In this document: positions 48,771 through 61,098 of the stretch, one piece after another
Layout of the letters: each line of letters begins with the position of its first letter
Numbering within the stretch: the stretch's first letter is position 1
DNA from: Torymus aiolomorphi
Taxonomy: Eukaryota > Arthropoda > Insecta > Hymenoptera > Torymidae
Direction: 5' to 3'
DNA: 64,000 bases
Assembly (NCBI GenBank): GCA_036365515.1
Contig: CM070876.1
Coordinates: 109,402,810 to 109,466,809, forward strand
Notes under the pieces: generated by a model
What the model was told of the DNA's origin: nothing
Database searches by the model: none
The model's input: the letters and a program-made list of their open reading frames with translations, nothing else
Made by a program: the position numbers and the translations under genes

Positions 48771-48945
48771 CATAATACTTAAGAAATAAACTTGTTTTAT
48801 TTCGTATATTACCCCCGCCTGATCGAGAAAAGCATAATTTCTACAATAAAACCATGGAGGGTGAAAAAATCTTCAATTGTTGTCCCTGCATTTCTACAAT
48901 AAAACCATGGAGGGTGAAAAAATCTTCAATTGTTGTCCCTAATTT

Positions 48946-48989
<44 letters not shown>

Positions 48990-49016
48990 CTTTTTTAACA
49001 ATAAAAATTTTTTACC

Positions 49017-49053
49017 CTGAAGAGGTTGACGGATTAGTCAACGAAACGTTGCT
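49017..49053 (+). ncRNA. Hammerhead-like core, tandem unit 4
   Basis: Identical core; lies about 85 bases upstream of the PLE start codon at 49137. Confidence 0.5.
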
Positions 49054-49136
49054 CATAATACTTAAGAAATAAACTTGTTTTATTTCGTATATTACCCCCG
49101 CCTGATCGAGAAAAGCATAATTTCTACAATAAAACC

Positions 49137-51226
49137 ATGGAGGGTGAAAAAATCTTCAATTTAATCAACCAGAGTTCTAGATTGGAAACGAACTCAAACT
49201 CTACAAGGTGTTTCTTCAAGACCATTAATAGACAATATGGAAAAAGCACTGTAAACCTTTTAAAAGATTGGAACAACTTGACGGATGACCTGGCCAAATG
49301 TACATCGCAAAGGCTATTGCCTTCTGAAATGCAGGGACAACAATATCATTTCAAGAAATATTGTGAATATGAGTAAGAACTTTTCGAACGTATTTTTTCA
49401 TAGTAATTCGTGCAAAAAGATTTTCATCAGCTGGAATAGTTATTTTTTACATAAATTACTAAAGCCAGAAATACAAGATATCAATTTACACATTAATTTT
49501 CTCACAAAAAAACGTAAAAATATAAGAGATCTAATTTTAAATTCGAATTTGGACTTAGTATTGTCTAATACATATTTGGACTACTCTGAATTGAAATTTA
49601 AAACTGCTAGAAAAAAATGGGACAGAGTACATTATAAAAAGTTTTTAACGTTACAACCAAAAGTGGATAAAGTAGTAAATAAAAATCAATGGGTAAAAAA
49701 TCTTAGCGACACAGAAATACCGCCTGATGTTTCGGATCTTGTATCGCTAGGACCTAGCTTTAGTAACAGTTCGGACACAACCAAAGACGACGTATTCATT
49801 ATTGTTAAGAACGTGGAAAATTGTTTACAATTCATGGAAGATAATAATACAGTAAAAAATGATATTAGAGAAAAAATCACGGACAATATTAACATGACAC
49901 TTAATCACATTTAATAATCACATTTTAAAAGTTAATCACATTTCAAAAGAAGAGAGAGCTTTTATAAAAAAACTCAACATTACAAAATCGTTTTTAAAAA
50001 ATAATACTAATATTTTTTTCACTAAAGCGGATAAAGGCAACGTAACGGTGTGTCTTAATAAATCAGATTATAACAATAAAATGTTAGAACTTCTTTCTGA
50101 CGATAACACGTATAAAAAAGTAAAAAAGAATCCCTTAGATTCATTGATAAAAGAAACTTCCAAAATTTTGAAATCTCTGAATAACAATGAATTTCTTCAC
50201 AAACAATTTCACAACAATCAATTAACTTTGACGGACGCAGTTCTAGTCAAATGCTACGGATTACCAAAAATACACAAGGAAGGCCTATTATCTCTCTAGT
50301 TAACAGTCCCACCTATTTTTTAGCGAATATTATTTATAAACAATTAAAGAATTGTATAACACTTCCACGTTCTCATATTGACAATAGCTTTGGATTAAAG
50401 ACAAAACTTAAAAATGTTCAGTTAAACAGTGATTATGTATTACTTTCATTAGACGTCATATCTTTGTTTACAAACATCCCGGTAGAACTGGTGTGCGAGA
50501 GTATTGACAGCGAGCACAATCGATCGTTTCAAATTGCACGATTCCACTAGATGAAATAAAAAAATGTGTACACTTTCTATATAACAACACTTTTTTCACG
50601 TTCAACAATGAATATTATAGACAGCTTTTTGGAACGCCAATGGGCTCACCCATTTCGCCGTTATTTGCTGACATTGTAATGGATGATTTAGAAAAGTCAT
50701 GCTTAGAAAAATTAAAAAACATACATAATTGCACTCCTCTCTTTTACTATAGATACGTAGATGACACTATTATTTGTATAAAAAAAGAACATGTAGAGTG
50801 TGTTATTAACACTTTTAATGCGTATCACAATAATTTACAGTTTACATATGAATTAGAAAATAATAATAGTATAAACTTTTTGGACATAACCATCATAAAA
50901 AGAATAATAGATTAATTACAAATTGGTTTAAAAAATCAACGTCGTCCGGAAGAGTAATTAACTTTTCTTCAAATCATCTAGTACAGCAAAAGAAAAACAT
51001 TGTCTACAACCTTGTCGATCGAGCAATACTATTGTCACATAAAAGATTCCACAAGGATAATTTGCGAAAAGTCCAAAGTATGTTACTGAACAATAATTAT
51101 CCGTTAGAATTTATAAAAAAGAACATACACTACCGAAAAATATCTCTTAAACATAAACGCAAAAAAAGCAATGATAAATTCAAAAATCTTCCAAAAATTC
51201 AGCTGCCCTATATACGAGTATTATAA
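49137..51226 (+). pseudogene. Penelope-like reverse transcriptase, right (plus-strand) copy
   Basis: Inverse duplicate of 45356-47436 with very few differences (for example KILELL versus KMLELL). Frames: 49137-49376, 49285-49914, 50048-50299, 50251-50550, 50640-50915 and 51032-51226. RT motifs as in the left copy, including YRYVDD at about 50752. Extra breaks compared with the left copy: a frame change near 49320 and loss of one A in the A-run near 50900. It shares with the left copy the stop after LNHI and the end at LPYIRVL, where the last codons come from the palindromic element. So the palindromic insertion preceded the inverted duplication. Confidence 0.9.
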
Positions 51227-51311
51227 AAATAATACTGATATTCTTTTACAATTACTCCAACATTTTTGCATCACAGAAGCTTAAATTAATACTTTTTTAA
51301 TATTTAGAAAA
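51227..51311 (+). mobile_element. Terminal ~90 bp of the palindromic element, detached
   Basis: AATACTGATATTCTTTTAC through AATACTTTTTTAATATTTAG matches the ends at 38311-38390 and 45260-45345. It is followed by a (TA)n tract where the right arm of the element has its own short AT tract, and the rest of the 7-kb element is missing. Confidence 0.88.
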
Positions 51312-51312
51312 G

Positions 51313-51380
<68 letters not shown>
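51312..51380. repeat. (TA)n microsatellite
   Basis: About 68 bp of AT repeat at the junction between the detached palindromic-element end and an inverted PLE 3' end. Confidence 0.95.
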
Positions 51381-51381
<1 letters not shown>

Positions 51382-52196
51382 GATAATTTGTATACAGAAA
51401 ACAAACGCAACAATACCTCTTAACAATTTTTGTTGTATGTTAACCCATGTTAACAAGTCAAAACGGACGACATTATTACGTTGAATTTTTAACTTATCGG
51501 AAATGCGACGAAATAGACAAATAAATTCGCTCTTATATACACAGTTAAGACGTGTATACAAGTGGAACAAAAACAATAACACCAGTTCGTTAGCAATTGA
51601 ATTTCCTTAGTACCGGAAAATATGATTTATTAATAGTAAATATGTCTTCTTTCTTATTTATGTTATTGTTATGACATTTGATATGTATCATTTCGGACGT
51701 TAATCTTTTTTTATAATTGCTTTCGTTATCCAAAATTTCTGCGCCCTCCCAATCGAATTCATGGTTAAAAGAATTTTGATGAATGGTGACTACGGAATCT
51801 TTATTTTTGTTATTTTTATGTTCATCGAAAGCAATTATAAAAAAAGATTAACGTCCGAAATGATGCATATCAAATGTCATAACAATAACATAAATAAGAA
51901 AGAAGACATATTTACTCTTAATAAATCATATTTTCCGGTACTAAGGAAATTCAAATGCTAACGAACTGGTGTTATTGTTTTTGTTCCACTTGTATACACG
52001 TCTTAGCTGTGTATATAAGCACGAATTTATATGTCTATTTCGTCGCATTTCCGATAAGTTAAAAATTCGGCGTAATAATGTCGTCCGTTTTGACTTGTTA
52101 ACATGGGTTAACATACAACAAAAATTATTAAGAGGTATTGTTGTGTTTGTTTTCTGTATACAAATTATCATTGTCTATATATATATATATATATAC
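51381..52196. pseudogene. Fold-back of two PLE 3' ends (GIY-YIG fragments head to head)
   Basis: 51381-51826 is a minus-strand PLE 3' end matching 34225-34672. At 51826/51827 the sequence turns abruptly (TATGTTCAT | CGAAAGCAATTATAAAA) into a plus-strand copy that runs to 52196. The plus part keeps only the nuclease C-terminus (SNYKKRLTSEMMHIKCH to VLRKFKC) and the 3' UTR. The GIY-YIG catalytic core (YIGET) is absent from the plus part, so no complete nuclease remains. Confidence 0.85.
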
Positions 52197-52345
52197 ATTA
52201 TAACTTTTTTAACAATAAAAATTTTTTAACCTGAAGAGGTTGACCGATTAGTCAACGAAACGTTGCTCATAATACTTAAGAAATAAGCTTGTTTTATTTC
52301 GTATATTACCCCCGCCTGATCGAGAAAAGCATAATTTCTACAAAT
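52197..52345 (+). mobile_element. PLE pseudo-LTR, outer end of the right arm
   Basis: CATTATAACTTTTTTAACAA, hammerhead-like core at 52231-52267, TTTCGTATATTACCCCCG and GAGAAAAGCATAATTTCTAC. It then diverges. It directly follows (TA)n at 52176-52194, the intact counterpart of the site occupied by transposon copy 2 in the left arm. Confidence 0.88.
52231..52267 (+). ncRNA. Hammerhead-like core, right outer copy
   Basis: CTGAAGA, GTTGAC-CGATTA-GTCAAC, GAAAC. The only difference from the other cores is one loop base (C for G), leaving the stem intact. Confidence 0.48.
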
Positions 52346-52514
52346 TATAGTGAAATTATAATTATAGAAATTATAAAGATTGATATAAAATTTTTGTGAA
52401 ATTAGTAGATATAATAGATAGATATAATATAATTGAAAAGTTTTATAAAATATAATATATAAACCTTATTCCAAAAAATAATGATATAAAAATAAATATT
52501 TGATAGATTACCTA

Positions 52515-53264
52515 AATACTAGAAAACGATGCGTCCGGCAAGTATCTTCTGTCTTTAAAAGAAAATTTCCCAAAATTTTAAAAATTACATTAACAGTTTA
52601 AGAAGATGTTTAATTAAAATTCATATTTGCAGATAATAGGTAGATTGACTTGTGTAAGAAAAACTTACATGAATTTATGATGTATAACAGCTCATGGTTA
52701 AACTATTTTAGAGGGTGGTGACTTCTATGATCTATACTTCGAAAATGTTTACGCAAAAATTTTTTACTTTTTGTGTTTCAATTACAGTTATTATGTTAGT
52801 ATTTTTGTGATATTTTTTGTTAGACGTAATTATTTTTTATACAAATTTTTATAGTAAATATATATTAAACAAATTTTATTTAAAAAATTCTCTTTATTAT
52901 AATAATTGACTTGCCTGCACTTAATTGATTCCACCAGTTTCATGAGTTTATTTTTAGTAGTACTTATGATTTTTTGTTATGAAAATAATTCCATATTTCT
53001 ATGTCACAAAAATGTACTTGTCTATATAAAATAATAATTGATTCCACTTCTTTCATGTGTTTGTTTTAAACTATGATATTCCTTTGGGGGAAGAGGGGGA
53101 GAAAGAGAGAGATGGAGAGAAAGAGGGAGAGAAAGAGAGAGGAGGAAAGAGAGAGGGAGAGAAAGAGGGAGAGAAAGAGAGAGGAGGAAAGAGAGAGGGA
53201 GAGAGATTACAAATACACTTATACTCGCCAAAGTTTTACTTTTTCTAAAAGTGTTATTTTAGGG
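52515..53264. repeat. Segment S, right copy of the inverted duplicated segment
   Basis: Inverse complement of 25416-26800 without the 671-bp TTAA element. Contains GTCCGGCAAGTATCTTCTGT at its left and the purine-rich tract (GAGA/GGAGGAAAGAGAG) at 53083-53210, which is longer than in the left copy. Frames over this tract are low-complexity artefacts. Confidence 0.88.
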
Positions 53265-54261
53265 AGTAAGATAATTTTTAAAGTTTCAATTGTAAAATAA
53301 CAAGAGTTATTACCACTTATACAAACAATTGAGAAAAATTACATTTCGATTTAAAATAAATATAAGAAAGACGCATATATTTGTAATAAGCTATGCAAAT
53401 AAAAACAGAAAATGCAATGATTTGTAACTGCATAGTACATGACTCGAAATGTCCGATCCCCTATGCCTACGAAAAGGACCTCTCATGTATTCGTTAAAAA
53501 AAAGGTGTGTACTCATCACGGAAAGTAGAGCTATTTCAGACTGAGGTGAGGAGTTTTCAGCTCATTTTCTCTCCTTGTTGCACAATATGCTCTTTGGATC
53601 TGCTTGTCCGTCATTTGATTTTATGGACTCGTTTCCAAACGTACAAAATCAGGTATATTATGGACACGTATATCAAAAACTAATTTGCCTTAGAGTTTTC
53701 TGAAGAGCATTTTCGAGGACGTAATGGAGGTATGAAAAAATACAAAAACCAAGACAATTTTTGTTTTTCAATTAATTTCTTACAAATAAAGTATTATGGC
53801 GATGGAATAAGTTTTGGCATACTAGAGAAAAAATCATTTTTCTCACATACATTTTACATTAGTCTATTATTACGAATATATTCCTCTCTTAAAAGAATGA
53901 TGGAGGAAATGTGATGCCGAAATAAAACCATTCCGATTGGCCAAGTCAGTTTAAAAGGAGCGCCCGATTGGTCGACGGTGACTTCAGTTTTTCGCTTACG
54001 GTCTTGACTGATTGGGCCGAATAAAACCAGCAAAGTTTGGAATAATGAAATATTTAAATAAAAAATATAAGTAAAATAGTATTAATTATTTGAAATGTGG
54101 TTTTGTATGACAAAAAGAATATTAAAAGTTATCTGTAGTTAACAATGAAGGACTATGAATACTGTTCTGAGAGCAAGCTTTGTAATAGTACAATTTTTAT
54201 AGCAACATAATGAATTATTTTCATCCACAAAATTTGTGTCGAGTTAATAAACTCTCTAAAA
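53265..54261. other. Unassigned stretch
   Basis: No gene recognised. GC-richer patch at 53930-54030 with AATAAAACCA occurring at both sides (about 53922 and 54021). Confidence 0.4.
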
Positions 54262-54960
54262 CTGATTTTTTTCGGTATTTTTTGTGTATTTTTCTCTATT
54301 TTAGCCCATTTGCACCCCCAAACGTAAGGTTCCGAATCCAATTTCATATCGCCAATTTTTTACCATGCTAGAGCAGTATCTCGAAGAAATATCAGCCAAA
54401 AAATTTGTCTTAAATTAATAAACTCACGAGATATGATTTTTTCGCCGTATTTTTCGGATATTTTACGCTATTTTAGCCCCTTTGCACCCCCCAAGCGAAA
54501 GGATCCGGTTCGAATTTCATATCGTCAATTTTTTTTCAATGCTAGAGCAATATCTGGAAGAAATATCAGCCATTAAATTTGCCTTAAATTAATAAACTAA
54601 CGAGACATGATTTTTTCTCGCTATTTTTTGTAGATTTTCCGCTATTTTGCCCCCTTTGCACACCTTAAGCGAAAGGATCCGGTTCGAATTTCATATCGTC
54701 AATTTTTATTTAATGCTAGGGCAGTATCTGGAAGAAATATCAGAGATAAAATTTGTCTTAAATTAATAAACTCACGAGACATGATTTTTTCTCGGTATTT
54801 TTCGTGTATTTTCCGATATTTTAGCCCCTTTGCACCCCCCCCAAGCTAAAGGATCCTGTTCGGATTTCATATGGACAATTTTTTTTCAAATCTAGGGCTG
54901 TATCTGGAGGAAATATCAGCAATAAAATTTGTCTTAAATTAATAAACTCTCATGGTACCA
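54262..54960 (-). repeat. ~174-bp satellite, inverted array
   Basis: Four to five units of the same satellite as at 13905-17225, on the opposite strand: TTTCATATCGCCAATTTTTT or a variant at about 54341, 54515, 54688 and 54865, with CTATTTTAGCCCCTTTGCAC in each. Confidence 0.92.
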
Positions 54961-55249
54961 ATTTTTTTTGTCATTTATTGTCTAGTCGCGGTGGTTTTAG
55001 GGACGATTTGGGGAGATAATCACTTTGGAAATAACTTATTTTGCAATTTGTTCATATTTTATGCATATCTTTAAGAGATAATATCAAAAAAACCGAATTT
55101 GGAAATTTTCGATATTTCGTTCACGGTGAACGTTCAGAACTTCAAACTCATATGAGGAGGTCTTAGTTGGAAATGCACATGCGCTTTATCGACTTTTCAT
55201 TCCAAAGATCCCTTTCTATTCTCTACAAATATCTTAACTTTACATCTAT
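54961..55249. other. Unassigned stretch between satellite and exon-like array
   Basis: No gene or repeat recognised. Confidence 0.35.
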
Positions 55250-57430
55250 CTACTCCCTCTTTTCCTGGCAGGTCGATACTGCTATCCTCATTCCTATACT
55301 GCTTAACACTTTATTAATATATTTTGTTTTGCCCTAGGCGAAGAGCTCCTGCAGAAGACAACAAGTCTTCATATAATTCTACTCTCCTCCAGGGCAGCCA
55401 ACGCAACTACCACTTCCCGAGTACATCACCTAGGCGAACACAACGGCGAAGGGAGGGCGAAGGTGTAGTTGAATGTAGTTGGCGCTCCCGTGACAGACTC
55501 GAGTAAGTACTTCACTTCAGATTTGGACTTTATCCTGTAGTATAGCCGAATCTAGCCTCTAACTGTCCATCTGTCTATTCCTCTGTTCCTGGCAGTTTGA
55601 TACTGCTCTTCTCATCCCCACTGCCTAAAACATTATTAATATATTTTGTTTTGCTCTAGGCGAAGAGCTCCTGCAGAAGACAACACGTCTTCATATCATT
55701 CTACTCTCCTCGAGGGCAGACCACGCAACTACCACTTCCCGAGGACATCACATAGGAGAACACAACAGAGAAGTAAGGGCAGAGGTGTATAGTTGAATGT
55801 AGTTTGCACTCCCGCGACAGACTCGAGTAAGTACTTCACTTCGGGTTTGAACTTTGTCCTGTAGTATAGCCGAAACTAGCCTCCAACTTTCCATCTGTCT
55901 ACTCCTCTGTTCCTGGCAGGTCAATACTGCAATCCTTCCCATACTGCTTAATACTTTATTAATATATTTTGTTTTGCCCTAGACGAAGAGCTCCTGCAGA
56001 AGACAACACGTCTTCATATAACTCTACTCTCCTCCAGGGCAGCCAACGCAACTACCAAGTCCTGAAGTCATTAGCTAGACAACCATATCGTAGAAGTGAG
56101 AGCGAAGGTGTATATAAATATAGTTTAATCTGTGCCAGACTCGAGTAAGTACTTCACTTCGGATTTAGACTTTATCTTGTAGTACAGCAGAACCTAGTCT
56201 CCAACATTCCATCGGTCTACTCCTCTGTTCCTGGCAGTTTGATACTGCTATCCTCATCCCTACTGCTTAACACATTATTAATATATTTTGTATTGCCCTA
56301 GGTGAAGAGCTCCTGTAGAAGACAACACGTTTTCATATAATTCTACTCTTCTCGAGGGCAGCCAAGGCAACTACCACTTCCCGAGGACATCACCTAGGCG
56401 AACACAACGGAGAAGGAAGGGCGAAGGTGTAGTTGAATGTAGTTTGCGCTCCCGTGACAGACTCGAGTAAGTACTTCACTTCGGATTTGGACTTTATCCT
56501 GTAGTATAGCCGAATCTAGCCTCCAACTTTCCATCTGTCTACTCCTCTGTTCCTGGCAGTTTGATACTGCTCTTCTCATCCCCACTGCCTAAAACATTAT
56601 TAATATATTTTGTTTTGCCCTAGGCGAAGAGCTCCTGCAGAAGACAACACGTCTTCATATAATTCTACTGTTCTCCAGGGCAGGTAATGCAACTACCACG
56701 TCCTGAAGACATCAGCTAGATAAACATATCATAGAAGTGAGAGCGAAGGTGTATATAAATATAGTTTGATCTCCAGTGCCAGACTCGAGTAAGTACTTCA
56801 CTTCGGATTTGGACTTTATCTTGTAGTACAGCCGAATCTAGTCTCCAACTTTCTATCGGTCTACTCCTCTGTTCCTGGCACTTCGATACTACTATCCTCA
56901 TCCCTACTGCTTAACACATTATTAATATATTTTGTATTGCCCTTGGTGAAATGCTCCTGTAGAAGACAACACGTTTTCATATAATTCTACTCTTCTCGAG
57001 AGCATCAACGCAACCATCACTTCCCGAGGACATCACCTAGGCGAACACAACAGAGAAGGGAGGGCGAAGGTGTAGTTGAATGTAGTTTGCGCTCCCGTGA
57101 CAGGCTCGAGTAAGTACTTCACTTTGGATTTGGACTTTATCATGTAGTATAGCCGAAACAAGCCTCCAACTTTCCATATGTCTACTCCTCTGTTGATGGC
57201 AGTTCGATACTGCTCTCCTCATCCCCACTGCTTAACACATTATTAATATATTTTGTTTTGCCCTAGGCGAAGAGTTCCTGCAGAAGATAACACGTCTTCA
57301 TATAATTGTACTCTCCTCGACGGCAGCCAACGCAACTATCACTTCCCGAGGACATCACCTAGGCAGACACGACAGAGAAGGGACGGCGAAGGTATACTTG
57401 AATGTCTGCGCTCCCGCGACAGACTCGAGA
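55250..57430 (+). repeat. Seven ~320-bp tandem units, each with an exon-like block between splice-site consensus
   Basis: Each unit has TTTTGTTTTGCCCTAG (a good acceptor), a block of ~165 bp starting GCGAAGAGCTCCTGCAG and ending GACTCGA, then GTAAGTACTTCACTT (a good donor) and ~155 bp of intron-like sequence. Blocks: 55338-55502 (165), 55660-55826 (167), 55983-56144 (162), 56302-56466 (165), 56624-56788 (165), 56947-57109 (163, acceptor AG lost), 57267-~57430 (donor lost). In one frame, blocks 1 and 3 are open and 7 is open to its end; 2, 4 and 5 contain stops. Two sequence types alternate: A (units 1, 2, 4, 6, 7) and B (3, 5). No known domain recognised. Confidence 0.85.
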
Positions 57431-57432
57431 TG

Positions 57433-57981
57433 TAGTCTAGGCGCCAGGGGGGTTTCCGTGGCCGATGGATGTCCACACTTCCACCAAAGCTTTTCTTACG
57501 TATTTTTGTCTGCTGATTCTGAATTTCGAAGGTGGACAGTCGCCAGTCTGTTAGTTTTTTGTTATTAACAATTTAATTATTTAAATTGCTGCCAAATCAA
57601 TATGATTAATTATAACTGAATCCTAACTGCCTAAAACTGTAGTAAATTGATCTAGAAATATGCTCATTCTTTTAGAATTGAAAAATTTTGATTAGAACCC
57701 GAATTATTGCAAATTTAGTGCAATAACTCGCGAATTCGAGCGCAATCGTGCATAATTCTAGATCAATTTACTACAGTTTTAGACAGTTAGCATTCAGTTA
57801 TAATTAATCATATTGATTTGGTAGCGATTTAAACAATTAAATTGTTAATAACAAAAAAACTAACAGTTTGGCGACTGTCCACCTTCGAAATTCAGAATTA
57901 GCAAACAAAAATACGTAAGAAAAGCTTTGGTGGAGGCGTGGACATCCATCGGCCACGGAAACCCCCCTGGCGCCTAGACTA
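57433..57981. mobile_element. 549-bp fold-back element at the end of the exon-like array
   Basis: Begins TAGTCTAGGCGCCAGGGGGG and ends with its complement. Arms about 57433-57660 and 57745-57981, loop about 85 bp. No coding capacity and no clear target duplication beyond TA. It removes the donor region of the last exon-like unit. Confidence 0.9.
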
Positions 57982-58409
57982 ATTTCAGTATTTAGGGCAC
58001 ACCTGATTTTTGGGTACGAATTATACCTCCCCAAATAATAACAGTTTTCTGCGGGTGCACACCGAAAGAAAACTCTTACTGCTACAGTTAAAACGGCTTA
58101 CTCGTGGAGTATAGGAGTTCCTTTACTATATAAGTAAGGTGGTTTTAGCAATCTTGGTAAGGGACCCATACTTTTATGGTATGGGTCGCCTACTTTTAAA
58201 GTATATTGCTTTTCATACTACAACAGTCACACAATTATACGATCGTTGGATCAGCAGTATACCGACGTAACAGCGTCACACGATTTTAGTATACATTGCT
58301 TCCACCTTCAATTGTAAGGGAGAAATACTATAGCGGTAATGGTTGCTACCTGCTAATACGGAAATCACAACTATTATAAGGAAGTGTTACTTATCGATAA
58401 TTGAAAGCA
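57982..58409. other. Unassigned stretch
   Basis: No gene recognised. Confidence 0.35.
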
Positions 58410-58675
58410 TCGAATGCGTCGTCTAGGTCTTTGGGGATGGTCAATGATGGATTCTAGGTGGTTCACTCCGTAGTTTTTTGCATTAAAATATCAGGGCGCA
58501 TCTTATACGCAGTGCAGGTGTTCAGGGTAGCCGATGACGAGGTCTAGGTGGTGCGCTTCGTAGTCTTTTGCGTTTGGATATCAGGGCGCACCTAATACGT
58601 GGTCCAGGTCTTCGGGGAAGCCGATGACGATATTTAGGTGGTGCGCTCCGTAGTTTTTGGCTAATAGGTGTTGGA
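58410..58675 (-). repeat. Three units of the ~90-100-bp repeat (inverse of 61140-61960)
   Basis: GATGACGA..TCTAGGTGGT..GCTCCGTAGT..TTTGC recurs at ~90-105-bp spacing. On the minus strand this reads ACGGAGCGCACCACCTA...CATCATCGGC, homologous to the repeat encoded at 61099-61773. Confidence 0.8.
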
Positions 58676-58804
58676 CATGTCAAAACTTAAAGTATTACTA
58701 ATCACGTAATTTTATACTATAAGTAAAAATCGTGATTATAAATAAATACTCGAACGCAATTACGTTCAAATTGACATGTGTTTGTAATAAAAAAAAATAG
58801 TAAA

Positions 58805-58985
58805 TAAAAAAATGCGTATATGCGAAATGCCCACAATTATTTATCATACAAAAATGCGTATAGGCGAAATACGCATAATTATTTATAATAAAAAATGCGT
58901 ACAAGCGAAATACGCACAATTATTTACAATATCAAAAATTTGTATAAGCGAAATACGCACAATTATTAGTTATAAGGAAAGGTGT
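58805..58985 (+). repeat. ~41-bp hairpin repeats, left array (4-5 units)
   Basis: Units of the form AAAATGCGTATAGGCGAAAT followed by ACGCACAATTATTTATAATA. Each contains the imperfect palindrome TGCGTA..GCGAAA..TACGCA. Same orientation as the array at 62040-62495. Confidence 0.88.
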
Positions 58986-59402
58986 ATGGGCGAACATATT
59001 TAATTATAACAGACAAGAATTACAATTACACGAGTTTATTTAGTTATCTATTTATAAGAAACTAGATGTCTTGACACAAAATTAATTCTTTTCCGTTTTT
59101 TTTTCAACAAAACTCATAAAATTTGAAAAGATGCTAAAGAAACTTATGAGCCTAGCTCAATGAAATTATAGTAGCTCTACTTTTGCCAATCATTCAGTAG
59201 CATGACAAGTATAATGCAAAGTAATTATTAATTACAATACTTCTAAAAATACAAATTTTGTTAAAATGTCCAATTTGCAGTTATGCGTTTATATGATGGA
59301 AGGTGTATATTTTAAAATGCCGATCAACTTAAATACCATACTCAGGTTCATTTGAAGTTCGACCCTTGGTCTCAAATTTTGTTACACCTTCCTGTTGTTT
59401 CA

Positions 59403-60763
59403 GGTATATGGGATATTTCACGTGAAGTCAGTAGCTCAAATTTTTAAAATCGCTCAAAACTCGTTTTCTTTTAGTTTTTATGAACAAAATATGTTCCTCA
59501 AATTTTAGGTCGATATTTGCAAAAATAAAAAAGCTATGCAACATTGAAAATTCTATTTTTTTGCAATTTTTGGTGAAAATCCAAGTTTATTCATTTTTTA
59601 ACTCAAAATCTTGAAACTTTTTGCATAGTACATTGATTGGCAAAAGGTTTGCGTTTTTTCTGTAGAATGTGCCAGTATTTATTTTATGACCTTTTTCGAA
59701 AGTCTCTGATTGGCTGCTTGTTAGTATACCTTCATCAAAGGATATTGAAGCTGCGGCCAAATACTCTTTATTCGACAAATTTTTTTTTGTAGTCTTCTTC
59801 GAAAATCCTTCAAAATGCTTTTTTGATCAATACTGGCCGAGCATAGGGAAAAAAGTTACAATTTTTTGAAATATCAAGAAAAATCCATAATTTCAATTTT
59901 TGATAACATGATTAATGAAACTGAATATTATTCATACATCTTATGGCATGGACCGCACCATTGAATTTTGTTAGAGCATCAAATAGAACATTATAAATAT
60001 CTATTTTCGATAATATTAGGCTTACACAATAAGCAATACCTAATTATGAATTAATAATAAGTTAAGTTATAGAGGTTAATTACTATAAAGCTGTCAAAAT
60101 GAAATGAGGCAACAGACTGATAATTTCATTCATAATTAGGTATCGCTTATTGTGTAAGCCTAATATTATTTAAAATAGATATTTCTAATGTTCTATTTGA
60201 TGCTCTAACAAAATTCAGTGGTGCGGTTCATGCCATAAGATGTATGAATAATATTCAGTTTCATTAATCATGTTATCAAAAATTGAAATTATGGATTTTT
60301 CTTGATATTTCAAAAAATTGTAACTTTTTTCCCTATGCTCGGCCAGTATTGATCAAAAAAGCATTTTGAAGGGTTTTCGAAGAAGACTACAAAAAAAATT
60401 TGTTGAATAAAGAGTATTTGGCCGCAGCCTCAATATCCTTTGATGAAGGTATACTAAGAAGCAGCCAATCAGAGACTTTCAAAAAGGGTCATAAAATAAA
60501 TACTGGCACATTCTACAGAAAAAATGGAAACCTTTTGCCAATCAATGTACTATACAAAACGTTTCAAGATTATGAGTTAAAAAATGAACAAACTTGGATT
60601 TTAACCAAAAATTGCAAAAAAATTGAATTTTTCAATGTTGCATAGCTTTTTTATCGATCTAAAATTTGAGGAACATTTTCTGTTCATAAAAAACTAAAAG
60701 AAAACGAGTTTTGAGCGATTTTAAAATTTTGAGCTGCTGACTTCACCTGAAATAACCCATATA
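59403..60763. mobile_element. 1.36-kb fold-back element with ~645-bp arms
   Basis: 59403-60048 is the inverse complement of 60122-60763, spacer about 73 bp. Each arm encodes the same short frame, SNKEYLAAASISFDEGI-like (minus 59778-59587; plus 60400-60645), with 63-81 codons and no recognised domain. A frame starting with a non-ATG codon in one arm and the mirrored pair suggest remnants of one coding exon carried in both arms. No target duplication recognised. Confidence 0.88.
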
Positions 60764-61098
60764 TTTTTAGCAGCAAATAGTTAAAGTCTACCAAAAGATA
60801 ACTTGATTTCATATTGATATTTTTTTATGGTTAGATTGAATAAAAAAATAAAAACATTGAAATTTGTTTAAATTTCAATAAACAATTAAACCCTCAACCA
60901 AAAAAATAAAAACCAAATCTAAACTATCTCTTGGTAGAAATTTTGTAAACTACATCCAGAATATGTACAAAAAAGTGCAGTACCGTGCAACAAAATTTCA
61001 GATGCAGGTAATATTTTGAAAATCATAATATTAAATTCTGAACAAGACTTGAGCTGCTGCTGTCACCGGTTGGTTTATTAGAACCAGCTAGTGGAACC
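60764..61098. other. Unassigned AT-rich stretch
   Basis: No gene recognised; it ends in the leader of the repeat ORF. Confidence 0.35.

Noticed and set aside
53022..53300. Lys/Glu/Arg- or Leu/Ser/Pro-rich ORFs
   Set aside because: Low-complexity purine tract, open on both strands by composition.
55324..57435. Long conventional protein gene across the ~320-bp repeats
   Set aside because: Blocks 2, 4 and 5 carry stops in the otherwise open frame and two splice sites are lost; no continuous coding model.
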